Source of the DNA: Hoplostethus atlanticus
Taxonomy: Eukaryota; Chordata; Actinopteri; Trachichthyiformes; Trachichthyidae
NCBI GenBank assembly: GCA_034670405.1
Contig: JAXDDX010000049.1
Location: forward strand, 2,922,001-2,986,000
Length of the DNA stretch: 64,000 nt
Direction: 5' to 3'
Positions 50,201-63,245 of this stretch are shown in pieces. How positions within the stretch are numbered: position 1 is the stretch's first letter; the number at the start of each line of letters is the position of its first letter. The translations under genes were made by a program, and so were the position numbers. Below the pieces are notes generated by a model, which did no database searches, was not told the DNA's origin, and worked only from the letters and a program-made list of their open reading frames with translations.

Positions 50201-51729
50201 TTGCTGTAGCTGGATGACACACTGGCAGATCTCATTGGTCTTGGAATAGAATCCGGAGTCTCCAGGTTAGGCCCTGCCTCAAGACGGACTGAAGTAGCAG
50301 CAGGGCTGGCATGGGGCTCACTGGGTAACACTTCCTGGTTGGGGACACACTCTAAATTCTCCACATGGTCGTATTGGGAATCAGATGGCTTCTGGCCGTT
50401 TCCTGGTGATGTGTGATTACCATCATTCATGTAGGGTATGTGTGGATTGTCTTGCAGAAGCGCTCCTTGGTAATCCAGAGGAACATCGGCATGGCCACTG
50501 TGGGCTTGTGGAGATGGTTGCGGGTTGCTGTGAAGCTGGAAGGATCCCGGAATACCATTCACAGCCTTTTTTCCATCTCCAGCCAGTGTCTCTTCATTCT
50601 CCACATCATTGCCTTTGAAGAACATTGAGAGAGTACCAGACTCCTGTGAGTATAGGGCTGCGGCTGGGGCTGGACCAGGCACGGGACCAGCGGTGGTTAC
50701 ATGTTGAGATCCAGTAGAACTGGGCCAGGGCTGGAGGGGACTGGGGCCTGGGCCAGTCCCCATTTGGTGGTAGCCTGAGTCTTGTGGGGGTTGGTTGAAC
50801 CAGGAGTCCTGTGGGGCTGAGGTCTGACTAAAGTAGCTCTGAGCTTGGAAGTGGGAATTATGTTGCCGGGTTGCATTCTGATCAGGCCATTGAGAGCTAG
50901 GGGCATTTTCAGGGTTCTGAGGAGGGAAAGGTGCCTGGGTTTGGAGATGGCCAGGGTGTACCGGCGGGGTGGGGGTGCTGTGACGGGGCGAGGGTGTGTG
51001 GGGAGGGTATGTCTGGGATTGGGGAGGGATGTCAAAACGCTGAGGTGGAGGGTCACTAGTAGGCTGGAAATAGTTCTGAACTGAGGGAGGGCGACTTCCG
51101 TGATCAAGAGCCCAATGGGAAGAAGAGGTGGGAGGCACTGGCTGGAAGGACATATCCTGAGGAGGAGGCCCTCCTTGGGGATTCTGGTTGAAAGGTGTCT
51201 GACTAGGCGTTTGGACTGAGGCCATGGGCGATGGACCTGTGGTCATAGAAGGTGCCTGTTCTCTTGAATTAAAATATCCCTGTTCTGTATTTGATGATAC
51301 ATATCCTGGGGAGCGTGGTGGTACCGGTCCTGGGAAAAGAGCAGGGGGTGCTGTACTATGAGGGGTGAAAAGGGTCACCCCTGGTGTAGAGGATGATGGC
51401 TGACCAGGAGGAGCAGCTTGTGCACCCTCCAGTAGTTGTGGAGGCAGCCCTGGGCCAGCCTGGGAGTACATGCTGTTGGGTGGGGCCTGCATGGGCGGAG
51501 GGTTGATATTGGGTGCAGTTGAGGGACCACCAGCAGCCATAGGTGGAGGGCCTTGTCTACCAAAAGCAAAAGGGTCTGTCATGGGCTGGGTAGGGGGTGG
51601 AGGCCCCATCATGGTAGCAGCTGCTGCTGTATGCTTGTGGGGCCTTGTCCTCCTGAAAGCATTGGGCACTGCTCCAGAGGGAGGAGGGCCAGAGGCTCCT
51701 GGAGGTCCAGTCCGAGGAGGGGGCTGCAT
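35225..51729 (-). CDS. sec16a: Sec16A, COPII ER-exit-site scaffold, complete, 29 coding exons with two frame breaks
   Basis: Exons: 51729-48315, 48125-47905, 47653-47562, 47392-47269, 46847-46649, 45372-45186, 45007-44865, 44055-43994, 43708-43570, 43465-43223, 43124-43027, 42906-42825, 42703-42586, 42430-42319, 42201-42096, 41529-41389, 41185-41072, 40762-40561, 40422-39824, 38936-38766, 38665-38576, 38485-38429, 38280-38160, 37933-37795, 37500-37418, 36937-36866, 36405-36346, 35629-35561, 35299-35225. Allowing for two single-base frame breaks this gives about 2443 residues (human 2357). Sec16A marks ER exit sites and recruits COPII coats. The N-terminus [16 protein letters not shown] ... 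TDPFAF matches SEC16A. A Pro/Gln/Ser-rich disordered region follows, then a Tyr/Arg-rich segment. The conserved central domain runs from [18 protein letters not shown] to about [16 protein letters not shown] (Sec13-binding region). The C-terminus has [29 protein letters not shown] and FYNPAQF. Introns are GT-AG except one GC-AG. Confidence 0.95.
39979..40153 (-). repeat. sec16a: 42-bp tandem repeat in a sec16a coding exon (4 copies)
   Basis: Four nearly identical 42-base units encode the 14-residue repeat [14 protein letters not shown] in the Pro/Gln-rich exon 40422-39824. The period is exactly 42, so copy-number change keeps the frame. Confidence 0.92.
47912..47997 (-). repeat. sec16a: 12-bp tandem repeat in a sec16a coding exon
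   Basis: About seven copies of a 12-base unit (GGTCTGTCTGAG on the plus strand) encode (SDRP)n, giving DRPSDRPS... in the Arg/Tyr-rich segment. All three forward frames stay open, so this exon also produces shadow open frames. Confidence 0.92.
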
Positions 51730-51802
51730 GGCTGCAGAGCAAACGGGTCCAAGGACCAAGCCACTCTGGTGATGTCACTGAAGAGATTGAACTCAGGCGT
51801 AG
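51730..51802 (-). other. sec16a: sec16a 5' UTR portion of the first coding exon
   Basis: An acceptor (CTTTCTCATCCTATCCAG|C on the minus strand) at 51803-51804 begins this exon, leaving 73 bases of leader before the ATG. Confidence 0.7.
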
Positions 51803-53235
51803 CTGGATAGGATGAGAAAGAGAGTGAGGGCGTGTTGAAAAAAAAAAAGAAATAGAAAGAAAGGTGGGAAGGTAGAGATGTAGGGTTGAAACAGAGAGGG
51901 GTGGCAGGATATGCTGTTATGGTGGACCTCACCACACCTTTATTTGTATATAGTCTGTGTTCCTCTTTAAACCAACAGTACAACGTGTCAATTTCAACAC
52001 TGGCTCTACAATAATGCTAGATACACACATTGCAAGAATATCTAATATTCAGAAGTGTGAGGACATACTGTACTGCTATTGCAATCAAAAATTCTTGAGT
52101 AGCTTAAGGATTTGTTTTTAAATAAAATCACCTGCTTTTGGATCAGACAGCTTTTGCAAGAAGGTAATATTGAAATTGGTATCTTGCAGAAATGTCAATG
52201 TCAATGTCAATACAGACCAACAGACTATTGCACCTGCAATAATTTCTTGAGTGTCTGGCACAGATGTATACAGTCAATCTGTTATATATAAGGGGAATGT
52301 TAATCTCATAATTTAACTTTGGAGTTGGAGACTATTTTCAAAACAGGCGATGTAACGAACAAACTAAGAAGCTCTGAAGTTCCTCTTTTGTTCCTGTTAG
52401 CGATTAGCTGACCGCTTACCAAAACATATATTTTTAAAGATGCTGCAGATCCAAGCCTGCGACATGGACTAAACAGATGAAATTTCAGTATGTGCGAGGA
52501 TTAGCAGACATAGAACTACACGGACCAAGCAGATTCTTCTTTGCTGGACGACCACTACAAATGTGAACCCCGGCTCTTTCAAGCGCCGAAGGTTACACTA
52601 TAACCGGTTCATCGACGACCATTGCAACCTTGTTAGCTAGCGCCGCCGCCGTGCCAACTTACTGACAGACGTCAAACAACATTATTATCGTCCCTTCGCT
52701 TATAAACTATCGACTTTTGATTGCTGTCCAACACAGCTTGAAATCCAACCTGCTGTTAACTCGCTTTGGTATGACACGACGTTACACGTTAAGCTACCTA
52801 GGAGGAAAGGTCTAGAGTGCTTGGCTAGATAGCTAACGGTACGTTGCTTTACATGTCTTGAATGCGTTAGCCAGCAAAATGCTGTTATCCAAAGTCATTG
52901 ATGTTCCTGTAAAACATCATTTCTAAAGAGTGTCAGCAAGCTATGTTGTATATTTTTCAATATTGACAGACGCACGAATCGAGTAGTTACGGGACGCTGG
53001 CCATTCGTCGAACATATTTTAACAGGTTAAGTGTCTGGTCAGCTAGCGTTAGTTGCTTTCAGTTAGCCTTCCTGGCTAGCTAATGCTAACTAAATGAATA
53101 ACAGTTTACTGCCTTTAATAGTCACTAGAACAAATGTTCACAGTAAAACCTTATTAATGATCCGTTATCTTTACTCTTACCCGACAATTGTAAATGAAAT
53201 TGTAAATGAAGAATAAATAAATGATAAATTCTTAC

Positions 53236-53330
53236 AAATGTGCAGGACAGTGAGACTGACACACAGCCACCATCTTCAATGAACACATCCTACTAGGCTA
53301 CGTGTACAAGCAACGTCACGCTTCCAAACA
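53236..53330 (-). promoter_or_regulatory. sec16a: sec16a untranslated first exon and promoter
   Basis: A donor (CACATTT|GTAAGAATT on the minus strand) ends an apparent leader exon at 53236. The leader contains AAGATGGTGGC (about 53267-53277), a YY1-type element often found just downstream of TSSs of housekeeping genes. The upstream flank contains ACGTCACG-like sequence. The intron to 51804 is about 1.4 kb. Confidence 0.5.
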
Positions 53331-56300
53331 ACGGTTGCGTCATGACTGGGTTGGGCTTGCTAAAGCAGCCTTTACCAGAACCAGAGAGAATTCATTAGCA
53401 AGTGAACAAAATATCTAGATATCAATTTATCTAGATATTCCAAAATTATTCTGGGTTTGTGTATCGTTTTATATCAATTTAATTTTCGTGAAAATTCAAC
53501 AGAAAACAAAAAAAGGAGTAAAGGAGGAATTAATTTGAATTCAGGTGCTTTCACACCGGTGTGGTCCCTAAATTAAAGGCACAATTAACGTCCCATCATG
53601 CTAAAAGGCATGTATAAAATGCTGGGCAGACCCAGTTGTCCATTATTTTGGCTACGATGGCTTCATGAAGAGATGAAATATGTCTAAGGGACCATCAACA
53701 CATTTTATAAATTAAAATTTACAAATCATATATATTCACCAAAAATGCTCAAAAGCCCCACATCTATAATCTCACATGTCTTAACTAATTTTTAAAATGT
53801 TTGTGAAAAGAATTGGTTTTGTGATATTAAGATGTTTGACATAGAAGCAGGAGAAAATGGACTCAAATGAAAAAAGGTAAGCAACAACATAAGATAGAGA
53901 TGTGACATCAATTTAATTCTGTTCAGCCACTCCCCCTTTATGGATGGGCACTAATTTTTACATTTGTTTTACTTCTATACTTTGTAATAGCAAGAAATGC
54001 AAAGGTATGAAATGACGTAAAATAGGAGTATGAGATTACATTTATTCAGTTAAAACACTGTCATTCTGTCATTAAAAAGCGCTTAAGTACAAAATTGAAA
54101 GATGAGGGCCTTTGCATCTTAGAGTCTGAACAGGATGAAATTAATGTCATGCCTCTATCTTATGTAATTGTGTACCTTTGCTCATTTAAGTGCATTGTTC
54201 AGCATTTTTCTGTCATTAATGTTACTTAAGTAAAAAAATAAAAAGATGAGTGCCTGTGTATGGTAGAGTGGGAGTGCATGAACAGAATTAAGTTGATTCA
54301 GGATTTATAATTTGTTGTAATAGGGATCTGTTAAAATTTTTAAATTAGTAAATGTATATTTTGTTGACGGTCCCTTACACGGTTGTCCACAATGGAAACA
54401 CTTTCCATTTCATGTGGCATTATCCAAGCTGCTTGTATGTAGTTTAACATTAGAATATAAAAAGCGTGTCAACCACCATTAGTTCGCAAAAGCTTTCCAA
54501 CAAGAAACACTAATGTTCTTATAACAGTTGATAAATCAAGGACGCAAATACAACATCTTGCTCCATGCTAGCAGTACTAGACACCTCGTACTCTGACATT
54601 AGAGCATTCATTAATACACAGGACAAGATGTATTAATGGCTGCGCTAGGTTCTCTGTCGTTAGAGTATCTTATACTGCCACCTATTGGTGATATGTGCAC
54701 ATATCATTACACACCATGATGCAAGCCCCATCGTTTTCTTTTACTAATGGGTGCACTGACTTCTGGTCTTAATGTTGTTGCTTTTATATTGATTATTATA
54801 GCTAGTAACATCCTTCTGTTCTCAGGGCAAGGTGTTTATGTTTAGTGAACACAATACTGTACACCCTAAACTTGCTCTTCTCATGTAAGGGCACCTTTCT
54901 GTGTATGTTATTGACAGCAATGCCCTAACGTACCATTAATCAAGTAACGACCTAAAAAGTTCATTAACAGCAGAAGATAGTGCACTCAATAATAAGAATC
55001 AAGTTACACAGAAGATAGAATTAGAAGGAAGGAAAAATGTAGCCTGTATCAGTGAAACAGTCAATGGACGAAGGAAGGAAATAATATGCAGAGAAGGAAG
55101 GAGAATTGAAGGATGGATAGATATAGGGAAGGGATGGTGAAGTATTACGGAGGAATAGAAGAATACAGGGAAGGGTGAAAATCTGTAACTGACTGGAAGG
55201 AAGGAGGAAATGACATGCAGGGGACAGGGGAACGGAAGACTAGAAGGAAAGAAGATGAATAAAATAAATAATGGATGTAAAACAGTAAAGACGAGCTACA
55301 ATTCTGCCATCTTACTTTGCACAGGGAAATTAGACTTTGCAAGAATTTACAAGGTAGAAACTACAAGGTAGAAACTCAGCTGCCTGTAGAAGGACCAATT
55401 TTGTAAATATTTACTCTAAGATCAAGATTTCACCTAGAGATGTTTTTCCCCCTTATAATGCACATATTTTAGATATTAAATAGAAGAAGGTCTGGTTACC
55501 AGTGCAGATTGTTTTGTGGATCTCTCATTTCTAACTGTGTTTTTGTAAGGCATGATTTATTTAAGTCCTGTAATAAGACCAATGCATATTATTACTCAGA
55601 TGAATAGTTATTGAGCAATTTTACATTCTTTATAGATAATTTATTCAAAAATAACTATTTTTTGTATCAAAAGTATCAAATTTTGTATCAAAAGTATTAA
55701 AATGAACTATTATGTACTCAAAATAAATGATGCTAAATGTCTGACATTGTTCTAACTTCATAATAGTATACAAGTATAAATTGCTTGAACCCCCTCTAGA
55801 TTTGATCTAATTTGTGTGATCTGTGTGAAGCCTTGGCCTATTTTACATAGTTGTTTACTCGATTTATACAAATTAATAAAAATAAGTAACTTAATATTTA
55901 AGGAGACAGTCCACCCTGCCAAGTTACGCCTTAGTGTGAACGAGAGAACACAAATGAGAGAAAGAAAGAGAGCGAGACTACACACCTTCAGTTCTGAGTT
56001 CAAACATGCATGATACACATGGAGCTATCTCTCGTTCACACACCTCTTTTTCTATGACTCTCGCTCAGACTTGTCAACCGAAACTTACCCTCCCAGTAGA
56101 GTGTGTCTTGAGACCAAGGGCAGGTTGGAACAAACCTCCAAGTTTACACCTTAAACCCCCTGGCTTGGCATGGAGCTACAGCTTCTTGGTCCAGGTAGAC
56201 TCTGTTTGAGTAATCCTAAACGCTGTCTGTGCAGGGCCTACTTTTTATTAGTCTGCACTTGCGAAACATAACTGAAGAAATAGCACTGTAGCACAATTTG

Positions 56301-58170
56301 GCCTTGAACACAGACTAAAATGTTTGCATCCCTCTCTCCACCTCCACCACCACTAACAGCTCCATTTGCAACAGCCAATTTAAGAGTAGCGATGATGATT
56401 GAAATACAAAAAAGGTGGAAAGAGTCCTTAAATATTTTTGTCAATTTAGTACAATTTGAATGTTTTTGAATTTTATTTAAGCGAGAGCAAAATGAATCAT
56501 TAAGATTTAGTTTGGTCCACAAACATCCCACCCCAAATTAACTTATTGCCCATACTTGCATGGCCCTTACAAATAATATGATGGTCTGTGATCAGCCAAG
56601 GCTTGAAGATGGTCAAGTCAAGAATCACTGTTTGACTGTAAATCTGTAAATCTACCATATCTTGTTACTCTAATGTCTAAAAACTCACCTAAAAGAGTAA
56701 TTATTTAAAATAGTATTCCCTAAAACCCTTTTTCATTGGACATCCACATTTCTAAATGTATTGTTTAGGTTGATCAATGTACCTTGTGTTTTGATTTTAA
56801 GCTGTTGCTTGGCCAATCCGCAGTATCCGTGGCCTACATCACTTCCTGTGGGTGCTGTACCAATCACAGAGTGTTCATTTGTCCTCAGAGAGTCTGTCTT
56901 TGTCTCTCCGGTCATTACGGCAGTGTTGTGGGAAAGCCAGGAGAGCGGGAAATGTTTGGTTAACCACTGTCTAAACTCCCGATAAGCCCCTGAACGTTGA
57001 CTTGAGTCTGGCGGTTTGTTGACGGCCCGGGTCTCTGGGAACAATAGCAGTGGGATAAACTCATGTTTAGCATCTTTTCCTTGCTGGGACACGTATGCTC
57101 GTGCACAACTGTTAAGTTCGGCAGATGTTTGACGGCTGAGATAGCAGGTCAGCATAGAGATAATACTTTGAATAGACATAGGGGGAGTGCTCAGAAAAAC
57201 TAATATTTAGATTTAGAGTTGTGCATGCACTCCCTCCTTCCCTCTCCCTCTCTCTCTCTCTCTCAGACACACACACACACACAAGTGATGTTAATAAAGT
57301 GATAAAAGATTGTATGAGCAGGTTTGGGCCTGGATAGGGACTACAGGATGCAAAGATTGTGGTGATGATAGAACAATTCCTATCAGAAAATCTCCAAAAT
57401 CACTTTAAAAAAATTAAAAAATTAAAAAAAACAAGGATGAGCTTTGACGGTTCATTGGAGATGACATAAATAGCTGGATAATATCTTCACCACTCAGGGT
57501 CATTGGTTTCTTCATGTTGTTTGCAATATATTGCTTTATTTCCATTAATGCATGGCATGATCCAGAGCCTGTAAAAGCATCACAGTTACTGACCTAAAAT
57601 GTCTTGCGTATGACATTGAGGATCTATATTTGGGGTGAAGAAATAGCCTTAGTAGGGTGAACATCAAGTCCTTTCTAAATCACTGCTCAGTGGGGGGGTT
57701 TTCTGTGGGAAAATCTTGATTTTCCTACGTTGCCTGATTCATAAACCCGCAATAGCACTGATTCATAAGCTCTTAATCTGATCTTCCCTGAAAAATAAAT
57801 AGTGCTGATGCATTGGTAGATCTCAAGCCAAACCAAACAGCAGAGTTTCACCACATGACCGATGCCGATATGTGAGTGAACCAATAGGAAAGGACAGCCG
57901 ACAACCAACCATCTTCAAGCTCTGGAAAGCACTACCAGATGGGGGCGGTGTTGCTTGGGTGATCAAGGGACATGACATGAAGGGACAATTGTGAATTTTC
58001 CTGACTGGGTGACAAGGACAGGTATGATAGTACTGAATACGTTTTGCCTTTCAAACAATGTGGAATAAGATGAGCAGCTGTGTATCCACAATTTCCTACT
58101 CTAAGAGAGAGTTCATGTTTGGTAATCACTGTTCTTTTTATCATTTGCTGACACAGGGCTTTTTGTGTTT

Positions 58171-58171
<1 letters not shown>

Positions 58172-58248
<77 letters not shown>
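58172..58248. repeat. Compound GT-GA microsatellite
   Basis: About 19 GT units are directly followed by about 19 GA units. Confidence 0.95.
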
Positions 58249-58250
<2 letters not shown>

Positions 58251-60035
58251 TGTTTGTGTGAGTGTGTGTGTTTGTTCATAGGTGTGTATGCAGGTGAGAG
58301 GGATGTGAGAAAGAGAGATGGGGGGTCACATTGAATGACAGAATGCATTTATTGGATTATTCTAACGGTGCTGTAACACATTTAATGAATTAGGACTGGA
58401 TGCAATTACTGCATTACAAAAACAGGGATGAATGTTTTGGTTGAGCGTGATGATGCGAGAGTTATGGGTATGGCAGAAGTAGAAAGTACTGTTTTTACAA
58501 GTGGAAGATGGATAGTTTTACAAGTTTCAGAGGGAGGGATTAAGGGAAGGAGGGACCGGCAGAGGGAGGGGTGTGGACGTCACATCTGTTCCTGCCACTC
58601 CCTAGGGGCTCCTGGGAGCATGGGAACCTTCAGTGGCTCCAATGGGTTGCTCCTCACAGTGCAGCTCATCCATCAATTAAAAGGTAAATGACGAGCTATA
58701 GAAGCAATGCATTGTGTTGGGAGGGGTGGAGATGGATACTTACCTTTAGTTTGGAAACTAACACAACTCACATTTGTGATAAAGTGTTCAAGTGTTGTTC
58801 CTTCCAGTTGGAAGATAACATGAGAGTGCTCTGCATGGTTAGTCTCGTAGTCTTGCGGAGAAAATAAAAGTCTCTGTCTTCAGTATTTCATTCATGCTGT
58901 GCGTGCTGTCTGTGTAAATACGTCCCATGAAAGTATCCCCTGAATCTGGAGCTTCCTGTCTGCGGTCTTGTGGTCTACTCAGTGCTCAGTTTGTCAACCA
59001 GGGTTTTGAGTTTCCCTTACATGCTTGTCCTGCTTTGGCCCCCCAGTATGATGACCACCACACTTTAATAGGCCATTTCACAGAGGTCGATTCTCCTTTC
59101 TCCACGCCGTCAGCTGGGTCGCCCCACTCACCCACTTCACCCTTCCTTACCCCGGCTCCCCCATTGGCATGTGTTCAGCCCAATGCTGTTTACTCGGACT
59201 GAGCATTTAGTGGGGTTAGCGTTTCACCACGGCAGCTGTTGGCACCATGTGCCTCCCCCTCAGGCGGCTGGCCGACGGCACGCAGGCCACTGCTCCACAC
59301 ACCCTCCAGCATCCCCCCAGGACCTTCCCTCCCTCCGTTCGCTCTCTTGCTTAGCCTTGGTTGAAACTAGTAGCCCGTATTAAGGATCAGATATCCGTCT
59401 AATGTGAAGACACAGCTCTGGCTTTAATCGATGGCTCCTGTTTTTCCACTCACAGTCTAAAAGATGAGCTAAAAGATGATAGTTGAGTCTCGAGCATGAA
59501 GGTAAAATATGTCAATAAGGAGGACCCACTTTCTGTGTGTACAGTATACATCTGACATGTATGGACTTAATTCACCCCAGGCAACAGCTGGTTGAATATG
59601 CTGGCAAAGTGTCACATCTGTCATTAGGAGGATTAAGGGCTCCTGTCCACAGCAGCTCCCACGTCACCTCTCTCACTGATCGGCCTCACAACTGTAACGA
59701 ACAGGGCTCAAGGCCAACATGAAGGTTCAGCTCCAGACAGCAGGTTGCCGTTTACATCAGGAAAGAGATGGGGACAATCACAACAAGGAGGGATGGAAGG
59801 ATAAAAGAAATATGAGGAGACAGTCAGCACAAGGGGACAGACAGGGGATAAGAGAGGGATGAAGATGCAGACAGAGGGGAAGTGTAGTATGTGAGTTATC
59901 AGATGGAAAATATATAGTGGATGGAGGAAAGTATGTGAGTTATCTCTGTGACATTTAGCCTCCCCAGCCCATCCTAGTGCTGCAACAGGCTGGGAATCAG
60001 ACATGGCTCGCTAATCAGCCACTTATTTCTGGCCG

Positions 60036-60077
60036 GCTGCTTGTCACCTTCCATCATAATTCAAGGTGACAGGCAGC
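60036..60077. repeat. Short inverted repeat (15-bp arms, 12-base loop)
   Basis: GCTGCTTGTCACCTT at 60036-60050 pairs with AAGGTGACAGGCAGC at 60063-60077 with one mismatch (G-U compatible in RNA). It lies beside AT-rich homeobox- and forkhead-like words (CTAATCAG, AAATAAACAG). Confidence 0.7.
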
Positions 60078-60102
60078 AAATAAACAGCCGAGAGAGGCAC
60101 CT

Positions 60103-60105
<3 letters not shown>

Positions 60106-60134
<29 letters not shown>
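60106..60134. repeat. CA microsatellite
   Basis: This is a pure CA-dinucleotide tract of about 14 units. Confidence 0.9.
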
Positions 60135-60137
<3 letters not shown>

Positions 60138-60578
60138 ATACTTTTCTTAAACCCACTCTGAGACATAGTCTGAGATGTTAACATGCTAGTGTCTCCATAC
60201 GCCATCTGCCTCATTGCTGTCAAAGTCATCCCCAGCATCTCTCTATGATTGACAGGTGGCAGGAGGGTGGCTCTACGTTTTTTGGAGAGAGAGAGAGAGA
60301 GATTGTGAACGAGGGTAATCTCGTCCCCAAACCCCACCCCAGAGATTCTGGCGAGTCTTGGGAGAGTGGAGCGTGGTGGCGGCGCGGAGAAGCAAGGTCA
60401 GGGTGACAGTTGTCAGACCCCCCTCCATACCATTTGGGTGGAAAGTGATACCACGGACAGCTGAGGCCGCTTCTGTCACTCTCAGGGTTAATTTGGACCG
60501 TCTTAACATTCACTTCGCACAGGATGGATTTGTAATGAACGTGGAACTGTGGGGTAAATGGAAATCTCAGCATCTGTG

Positions 60579-60582
<4 letters not shown>

Positions 60583-60641
<59 letters not shown>

Positions 60642-60643
60642 TA
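60583..60643. repeat. Compound CT-GT microsatellite
   Basis: About 20 CT units are followed by about 9 GT units. Confidence 0.92.
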
Positions 60644-60746
60644 TGCCTCTGTCCCCCCCCCCATCACTCTCTCTCTGTCTGTCTCTCAGACACAGAGCCA
60701 CACTTACACACACTTGCAGAAATGCATACACACGCGTTGGCACACT

Positions 60747-60749
60747 TGC

Positions 60750-60786
<37 letters not shown>
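60747..60786. repeat. CA microsatellite
   Basis: A CA tract with a TATA interruption near 60776-60780. Confidence 0.88.
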
Positions 60787-60787
<1 letters not shown>

Positions 60788-61166
60788 CCATAAAGCTAAT
60801 ACACATCATCAGAGGTTTTAAGTTTTCGTTCCCTTTATTTTTACACCTCATATGAATTTCCGTTGGGTGCCAAATTACAGACACCAGCTACACGGCCACG
60901 GACCGGATTCCTGAGGTGGTCTCATACCCACAGAGGCACGCAGCGGTCGTAACTCTTCCAATCATGTTTACTGTGGCAAGGCCTGCCATCCTGCTGCATG
61001 CATCACGCCCCACCCTCCCCGCGCACTCCTGGGGTCTGTATTGTGATTAGTGAATGCTTCATCACAGTCAGGCTGCCTATCGGATGGGCCCTAAAATTAA
61101 CAGCGGGGAAACAGGATGAGGCTCTATGGACCCCAGATATTCCTCCTCCGAATGGGACCCAGGAAG

Positions 61167-61167
<1 letters not shown>

Positions 61168-61203
<36 letters not shown>
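61168..61203. repeat. CA microsatellite
   Basis: A pure CA tract of about 18 units. Confidence 0.92.
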
Positions 61204-61205
<2 letters not shown>

Positions 61206-62216
61206 ACGAAAGCCAGCGTGTGGATACAAGGAGGTATATAGGGGGGTGGGATGAGGTGAGCAGCAGAGTGCTAATGGGTCCAAAGCTCTGTCTGTACATG
61301 TGCTATGCTATGTGTAGAGTGTATGGTTTTCCTGTGGTGGGTCTAACTGTCCTGCCCTGGGAGGATGTTCTCTTTGTGATGGGTGAGATCACATGTCCCC
61401 TTTTGTTTTTTTTTGGGGGGGGGGGGGGTCATTTTTGTCTTTATTGGACAGTTAACAGTTGAGGTTATATGGTTCACGCCCTAGACCACTGAGCCACCAG
61501 GACAACCCCCTGTTCAACCCCCCCCTTTTTTTTATTGGTGACACACATACACAGACTACAGATTTCATGAAGCCACACTGCCTGCGTACCCCAAAGTCTG
61601 ACCTGCTCTCAAAAGAGGAGAGAGCATACATGTGTCCATTACCGCCAACATCGGTGTGTGTATGTGAGAACATTATTCACTGTCACTTCCTCTCAAGTGT
61701 GAGAAGGAGACAAACCATCGATTAGCTGTGACAGGGGAAAAGCTAGACTGCTCTGAAAGCTCTTTTAGGAGTAATTCACTACTTGGCCGTGTCATTACCT
61801 AACCATGATTACAGCACACAGCTGTTCTGGTTCAGGTTAGTATGGGGTTCTTCAGTTGCTTACAGCCATGCTCCCTTGACTCACTCCTGCACGCATTCAT
61901 TCACGCGTGCACACATGCATGCTCACAGAAAGCTTGCACATTCACTTAGTCACACCGGCTACACGGGGGCTGGTCAAGGAACCACATTTGGCTTTGGGAG
62001 AAATCTGGAGCGAGGGAGGGAGGAAGGATGGATGGGGGCAGGAGGGGGGCAGTTGAGTCTTCTGACTAAAGTCTCTTTCTCGCAGCTTGTCTCTTGTTTA
62101 CATTCCACGCCCCCACACCCCCTAACCAGAGCTCCAGTGCTTAATCTCATCAGTAAAATCTCCGGCTGAACAAATATCTCCTCTCACAGTGAATATTTTC
62201 ACCCTTTGTGCTCATA

Positions 62217-62217
<1 letters not shown>

Positions 62218-62259
<42 letters not shown>
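62218..62259. repeat. CA microsatellite
   Basis: A pure CA tract of about 20 units. Confidence 0.92.
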
Positions 62260-62953
62260 GGTTTTGGTGTTTCAGACACACAGTTCTAGATCGTTTTCTT
62301 GGTTGTGTCACGTCTTGAATCCTTTTGGTAGATAAAGAATTTAGTTAACCTCTCTCTATTTTTGTTTTTATATTTTAATTTCTACCCCCCCCCTCCTTTT
62401 TTCTCTCTAATAAAAGGATGCAAGTCATTGTCACTGTTCAAACAGACAGACCGACGGCCCTGCAGAGGAGTCGGGTTTGGTGTGATGGCTGAGTGGCCAA
62501 TGTTGAGAGTGGAGGCAGTGAGGGGGCAGGAGGAGGGGAGGCCCAGCAGGACAGAGAGTAGCTTTGTTTCCTGGCCTCCAGGAACCAGTGTTGTGGCATT
62601 TGGCTGGCAGGAGAGATGCACACCGACACACTGCCCAGAGAGAGACCAAGGGGACGATGGGGGGGGGTGTATATAAAGGGCTGGTTGGACAGACGGACAT
62701 GAGGACAGACGGGGCTGGATATGCCTCACTGGTGACCCGCAGAGGAGAGCACAGACCTCCAACTGTGCAATCCTGACCCGTCCGTGCAGCTATTACGGTT
62801 TGGATCAGTGAGCCCGTAAAGGCCAACTGCCTGGCCTGGCACAGTGCTGCAGTCATCAGCCCAAATCAGGCAATGTTCCTTTCTAAAGGCCTTGAACGTC
62901 TGTTTAGTGGGGCAGCAAATCTAATTTCTGTTCTTTTTGATTTGTGTTTGTGT

Positions 62954-62987
62954 GAGGGAGAGAGAGACAGACAGTCAGACAGAAAGA

Positions 62988-63049
<62 letters not shown>

Positions 63050-63080
63050 CAGACAGTCAGACAGAAAGAGTGTGTGTGTG
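62954..63080. repeat. Duplicated GA/GT-rich block with 82-bp offset
   Basis: A block of about 45 bases that includes GACAGACAGTCAGACAGAAA occurs at 62954-62998 and again at 63036-63080. The copies are separated by GT and GA dinucleotide tracts. Confidence 0.85.
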
Positions 63081-63198
63081 CATCTCCAGTTGTCTCCTTC
63101 ACAAGGTTGTGAATTGGAGCCCATTTCCTGGACTGTGTAAAACTAAGGTGGCACTCTTCTCACTCTGGGCTATTCAGCTGGGGGAAGGACACACAAAG

Positions 63199-63200
<2 letters not shown>

Positions 63201-63244
<44 letters not shown>
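63201..63244. repeat. GT microsatellite
   Basis: A pure GT tract of about 22 units. Confidence 0.95.

Positions 63245-63245
<1 letters not shown>

Noticed and set aside
56733-57179. 148-codon open frame on the minus strand
   Set aside because: No recognisable domain, no matching neighbouring exon and no start context. It may be chance openness in a possibly conserved non-coding block.
58928-59202. Plus-strand frame of 91 codons ending in a Pro/Ser-rich tail
   Set aside because: No domain, no splice context and no continuation in phase, so not enough to call a gene.
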